DNA of 64,000 bases from Antedon mediterranea (lineage: Eukaryota; Echinodermata; Crinoidea; Comatulida; Antedonidae), in NCBI RefSeq assembly GCF_964355755.1, contig NC_092673.1, forward strand, positions 27,283,001 through 27,347,000. Direction: 5' to 3'. Within the stretch, counting starts at the first letter, position 1; every line of letters begins with the position of its first letter. Of this stretch, positions 61,250 to 64,000 are shown in pieces. The position numbers were made by a program, and so were the translations under genes. A model generated the notes under the pieces. The model worked only from the letters and a program-made list of their open reading frames with translations. It was not told the origin of the DNA and made no database searches.

Positions 61250-62010
61250 AGAATAATACAGAAAAATATTGATCCAATACAATCACAAGGAGTTATCCGC
61301 TACTAAGCGGATAACTAAAAAAAAGATTTTTACAATAACAAGGGTTATCCGCAACTTAAAGTTGCGGATAACCAAAAAAAAAAAAAAAGATGATGAAACA
61401 GGACGATTACAAGGAGTTATCCGCTACTAAGCGGATAACTAATAAAGATGAAAAAAAAAAAGATATTTACAATCACAAGGGTTATCCGCAACTTGTAAAG
61501 TTGCGGATAACCAAAAAAAATTTGATGAAACAGGACGATTACAAGGAGTTATCCGCTACTAAGCGGATAACTAATAAAGATGAAGAAAAAAGATATTTAC
61601 AATAACAAGGGTTATCCGCAACTTACTAGTTGCGGATAACCAAAAAGATATATTCACAAGCAATAGGGGATATGCTGCTCACAAAAATCCGGGAAAGAAA
61701 GAAGAATAAAGATGAAAAAAAAAGATATTTACAATAACAAGGGTTAGTTGCGGATAACCAAAAAAAAAAATTTGATGAAACAGGACGATTACAAGGAGTT
61801 ATCCGCTACTAAGCGGATAACTAATAAAGATGAAGAAAAAAGATATTTACAATAACAAGGGTTATCCGCAACTTACTAGTTGCGGATAACCAAAAAAAAA
61901 AAAAAGATGATGAAACAGGACGATTACAAGGAGTTATCCGCTACTAAGCGGATAACTAATAATACAGAAAAAAAATGTTGATCTCGTACAATAACAAGGA
62001 TAACTAATAA
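61250..62010 (+). repeat. Terminal cluster of hairpin cassettes
   Basis: Eleven cassettes end the array: intact hairpins at 61291-61316, 61343-61373, 61415-61440, 61480-61512, 61547-61572, 61610-61641, 61797-61822, 61860-61891 and 61932-61957, plus two damaged ones near 61743 and 61998. Two kinds largely alternate: stem AGTTATCCGCT/AGCGGATAACT with leader CAGGACGATTACAAGG, and stem GGTTATCCGCAACT/AGTTGCGGATAACC with leader ATATTTACAATMACAAGG. The pair at 61520-61641 is repeated at 61770-61891. A unit-tail fragment (CTCACAAAAATCCGGGAAAG) lies inside at ~61675. Confidence 0.9.
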
Positions 62011-64000
62011 CAATATGCAAACAAAGTGGTTGTCATTGTCACTTCATATTTGTTTATTTGACTGTCAATAATGTTTTCAGGTAACAAGGCCATAATACAT
62101 GGCTTCAGTCGCGTGCTCAAATTTGAGTTAGTGTTTACCGACCATCCGGCCGACATAGTGAGCTTACCAAAAATACGAATTATTTATTACAAATTCGAGA
62201 GCAACAATCCGGAAAATTTAGAACAATCAGAAATAGATTGATAGAAATGATAAATTATTACATTTACCGTATCAACAAAAACTGGCCATATTTGCGACTT
62301 TTCAATGAATTCCGAATTCGTTAGAGTCAATAATAATTATTGTTTTCATTATTCATTATTATACTGTCGGGCCTAAATTAAACCCTATATTAAGCTGAAT
62401 TTTGGAAAAGAGGGCGAGCGATCACTAGGTTTACATTTAATACGCAATCAAAATTAATAATAAAACTGAAAAATCTTAGAACATTTAAATTGTTTTCGAA
62501 ATAGAATTTAACAGGAAATCAATACATTTGCATATAAACCAGGTGACACTAGTCATACATGTATGTGTACTAGTGAAACGTTGATGGTTTTAAATACCTA
62601 GAAGGAAGGGGGAAAATGTAAATAATAAATAAATTTCGGAAAAAAATATCTTTAATAACGAAGATCATCCCAAATAATCAAACTGACGAATTAAAATCTA
62701 TTTATTGTTTGTAAAAAAAGTGAACGACTAGATCCAATGTGTTGTTGGAATTCGGAAGAATAGTACCGGTAGGAGGTATTTACCATCATCACATTTGTAT
62801 TCAAACTGCGCTTTACTGCGGCGTTTAAACCATTGCAAAAACGGCCACGAGTTACTATATACTAGAAATGACTATGGGCCTAATTAACACAATCATATTA
62901 AATTATTAACAATCAAATAGTAATGGCATACTTTATGGTAGAATCATTTTAGCTTACCCCAATCAGCAGAATAAAGCGACTTGTTACTTCCAGCTAGCAA
63001 TTCCACTGCCGGTTCCGCCGGTCAAACTGAAATAAGTATTCTATTCAGAGTTGCCTATCCCTACTGGCATTCTCAGCGGATCGGATCGATCTCTTACATT
63101 ACAGCATGGAGTACAGATATGTTTAAATAATAGCCAAACCTTTTCTTAATTTCTTATTCTAGTACATTTTCCCAAAGATATATAGACGTGTTATTTCTTC
63201 TACTTTTAAACTTATAATACTGTTAGTACGTTAGTATTATAAGTACGGATTGCATGATTTTTGACGAATAAGTGTTGGTATTTTAAAATAATGTTAAAAC
63301 TTCAACCACCTCTCTATACCATGGCCTAAAAACATAAAAATGAAGATAAGTTAAATAAGACTTTGAATAGGTTATTTTGCAGTTTTAATTAAAAAAACCA
63401 ACTAATAATGTTTTCTCATATAAAATGACAGAATAAATTGTAAAATTCAACCATTAGCTGGCAGCCAATTTGACTATTTTTTTTGCTTTAAATTACAGGT
63501 TTTTCAGGTAGGCCTAAATACATTTTTTTCCGATTTTTTTCAAAATACTAGGCCTATATTATGTTATATTAAAATGGCAATTAAAAAAAAAGAAGATGGG
63601 ACAATTTAGGCCTATCTTTAATTCATTAATTCATGCCTATAGTAATAAATATTGAAGGATTATTATTGGACAAAAGTTTTGGTATCTTGGTATTGGACAA
63701 TGGATCAACCATAGAGATAGGCTCTAATATCCTCTATTACGATTTTACATCATCATTCCTCCTCATCCTGATTTTAGGCCTAGGCCCTATATCGAACAAT
63801 AACTCTTCCTACATCACGATGATGGCGTGCATTTCATTGTAAGTAAGGAGTATGCATTATACGTTGTCATTATACAGAAAAAAGTAGCACTTTTCTATTA
63901 TATATTTACGATTTTTAAACCTATTTAAAAATCGGCTGGTCAAGTCTCAAGGCTTTTAATTCTTATCTAGAACATTCCGTCACAGCTCAATGATTTGGTG
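62011..64000. other. Non-array flanking sequence; no gene seen
   Basis: Satellite similarity stops after GATAACTAATAACAATATGC. The rest is AT-rich with scattered TAGGCCTA words (for example ~63,510, 63,550, 63,610 and 63,775). The longest open frame (63633-63842, 69 codons) is hydrophobic and low in complexity and ends in AGGCCTA-containing sequence; it is not supported as a gene. No TIR, tRNA or tandem repeat was recognised here. Confidence 0.7.

Larger units (their letters stand above)
1..62010 (+). repeat. Tandem array of ~1.5-kb hairpin-capped satellite units
   Basis: About 34 units lie head to tail in one orientation. Boundaries were set at the recurring CTAG that precedes the palindrome AACTCGTC(A)/(T)GACGAGTT. 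Most boundaries are 1.5-1.8 kb apart; the C-type units are 1.14-1.29 kb. The body is AT-rich with CpG-rich words such as GCGCGTGCGCGCGTAA. Unit ends share GAAAGAAAGAAG and often A-runs with hairpin cassettes. Four subfamilies (D, A, B, C) differ in the bases after the start palindrome and in internal blocks. No frame supports a gene. The right end of the array is in the window; the left end is not. A Helitron/Helentron-derived satellite is the best hypothesis, but a simple complex satellite is not excluded. Confidence 0.95.
58799..62010 (+). repeat. U33: A2-type terminal unit with insertion and cassette cluster
   Basis: Last unit of the array. The host sequence is a close relative of U17, interrupted by a 933-bp TIR element (58968-59900). 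The body ends with GGAAGGAAAGAAAGAAGAAT near 61250, followed by ~750 bp of end cassettes instead of a new CTAG start. No array sequence was seen after about 62010. Confidence 0.88.

Noticed and set aside
61250-62010. CRISPR-like spacing of hairpin repeats
   Set aside because: The repeats are palindromes with similar leaders, not identical repeats with unique spacers, and the window is eukaryotic in character with no cas genes.
63633-63842. 69-codon hydrophobic ATG frame in the right flank
   Set aside because: Short, low in complexity, and built partly of the AGGCCTA word that is scattered through the non-satellite sequence. No homology could be recognised.

Overview
This window is almost entirely repetitive, AT-rich, non-coding animal DNA. 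No protein-coding gene could be supported. Every open frame is short (60-104 codons), and many repeat from unit to unit because the underlying repeat does. The interspersed TAGGCCTA/CTAGGCCTAG clusters in the non-satellite parts, CAACGTTG minisatellites, TIR-flanked non-autonomous DNA transposons and a tRNA-like SINE head suggest a marine invertebrate, perhaps an echinoderm or hemichordate. That placement is an inference from sequence style and has low confidence.

Layout. Positions 1 to about 62,010 form a head-to-tail tandem array, all in one orientation, of about 34 units (named U0-U33 here) that are mostly 1.50-1.84 kb. A typical unit starts at CTAG, then a 9-bp palindrome (AACTCGTCA/TGACGAGTT), then the motif RGTTATCCGC. 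It ends in a GAAAGAAAGAAG tail that may carry zero to five hairpin cassettes with arms RGTTATCCGC/GCGGATAACY before the next CTAG. Four subfamilies can be told apart. D (1-3884) is the most divergent and carries a tRNA-like piece. A is the commonest dispersed type. B is a homogeneous block at 36,439-53,896 plus U4 and U32. C (19,011-31,880) is a shorter deletion derivative. Positions 62,011-64,000 are non-array flanking sequence.

Insertions. U12 is interrupted by an 8,134-bp element (19,178-27,311) with 11-bp CCCAGTGGGCA inverted termini and a TA target duplication. It is built of a 61-bp minisatellite, an AT-rich core with TAGGCCTA clusters, and a 112-bp minisatellite. Its core holds an inverted repeat that is itself split by an 872-bp TIR element, and next to it a 163-bp MITE. 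U33 is interrupted by a 933-bp element (58,968-59,900) with 39-bp perfect TIRs. Both insertions sit at nearly the same offset (+167 and +169) in their host units, in an AT-rich palindrome.

Interpretation. The most interesting signal is the array architecture: a palindromic start, hairpin-capped ends whose arms are complementary to the start motif, a CTAG boundary, variable numbers of end cassettes, and recurrent duplication of the same 3' ~305 bp. This resembles a satellite amplified from non-autonomous rolling-circle (Helitron/Helentron-like) elements. That is a hypothesis: no Rep/helicase gene is present, the unit does not begin with TC, and the hairpin-CTAG spacing (2-3 nt) is shorter than in canonical Helitrons.
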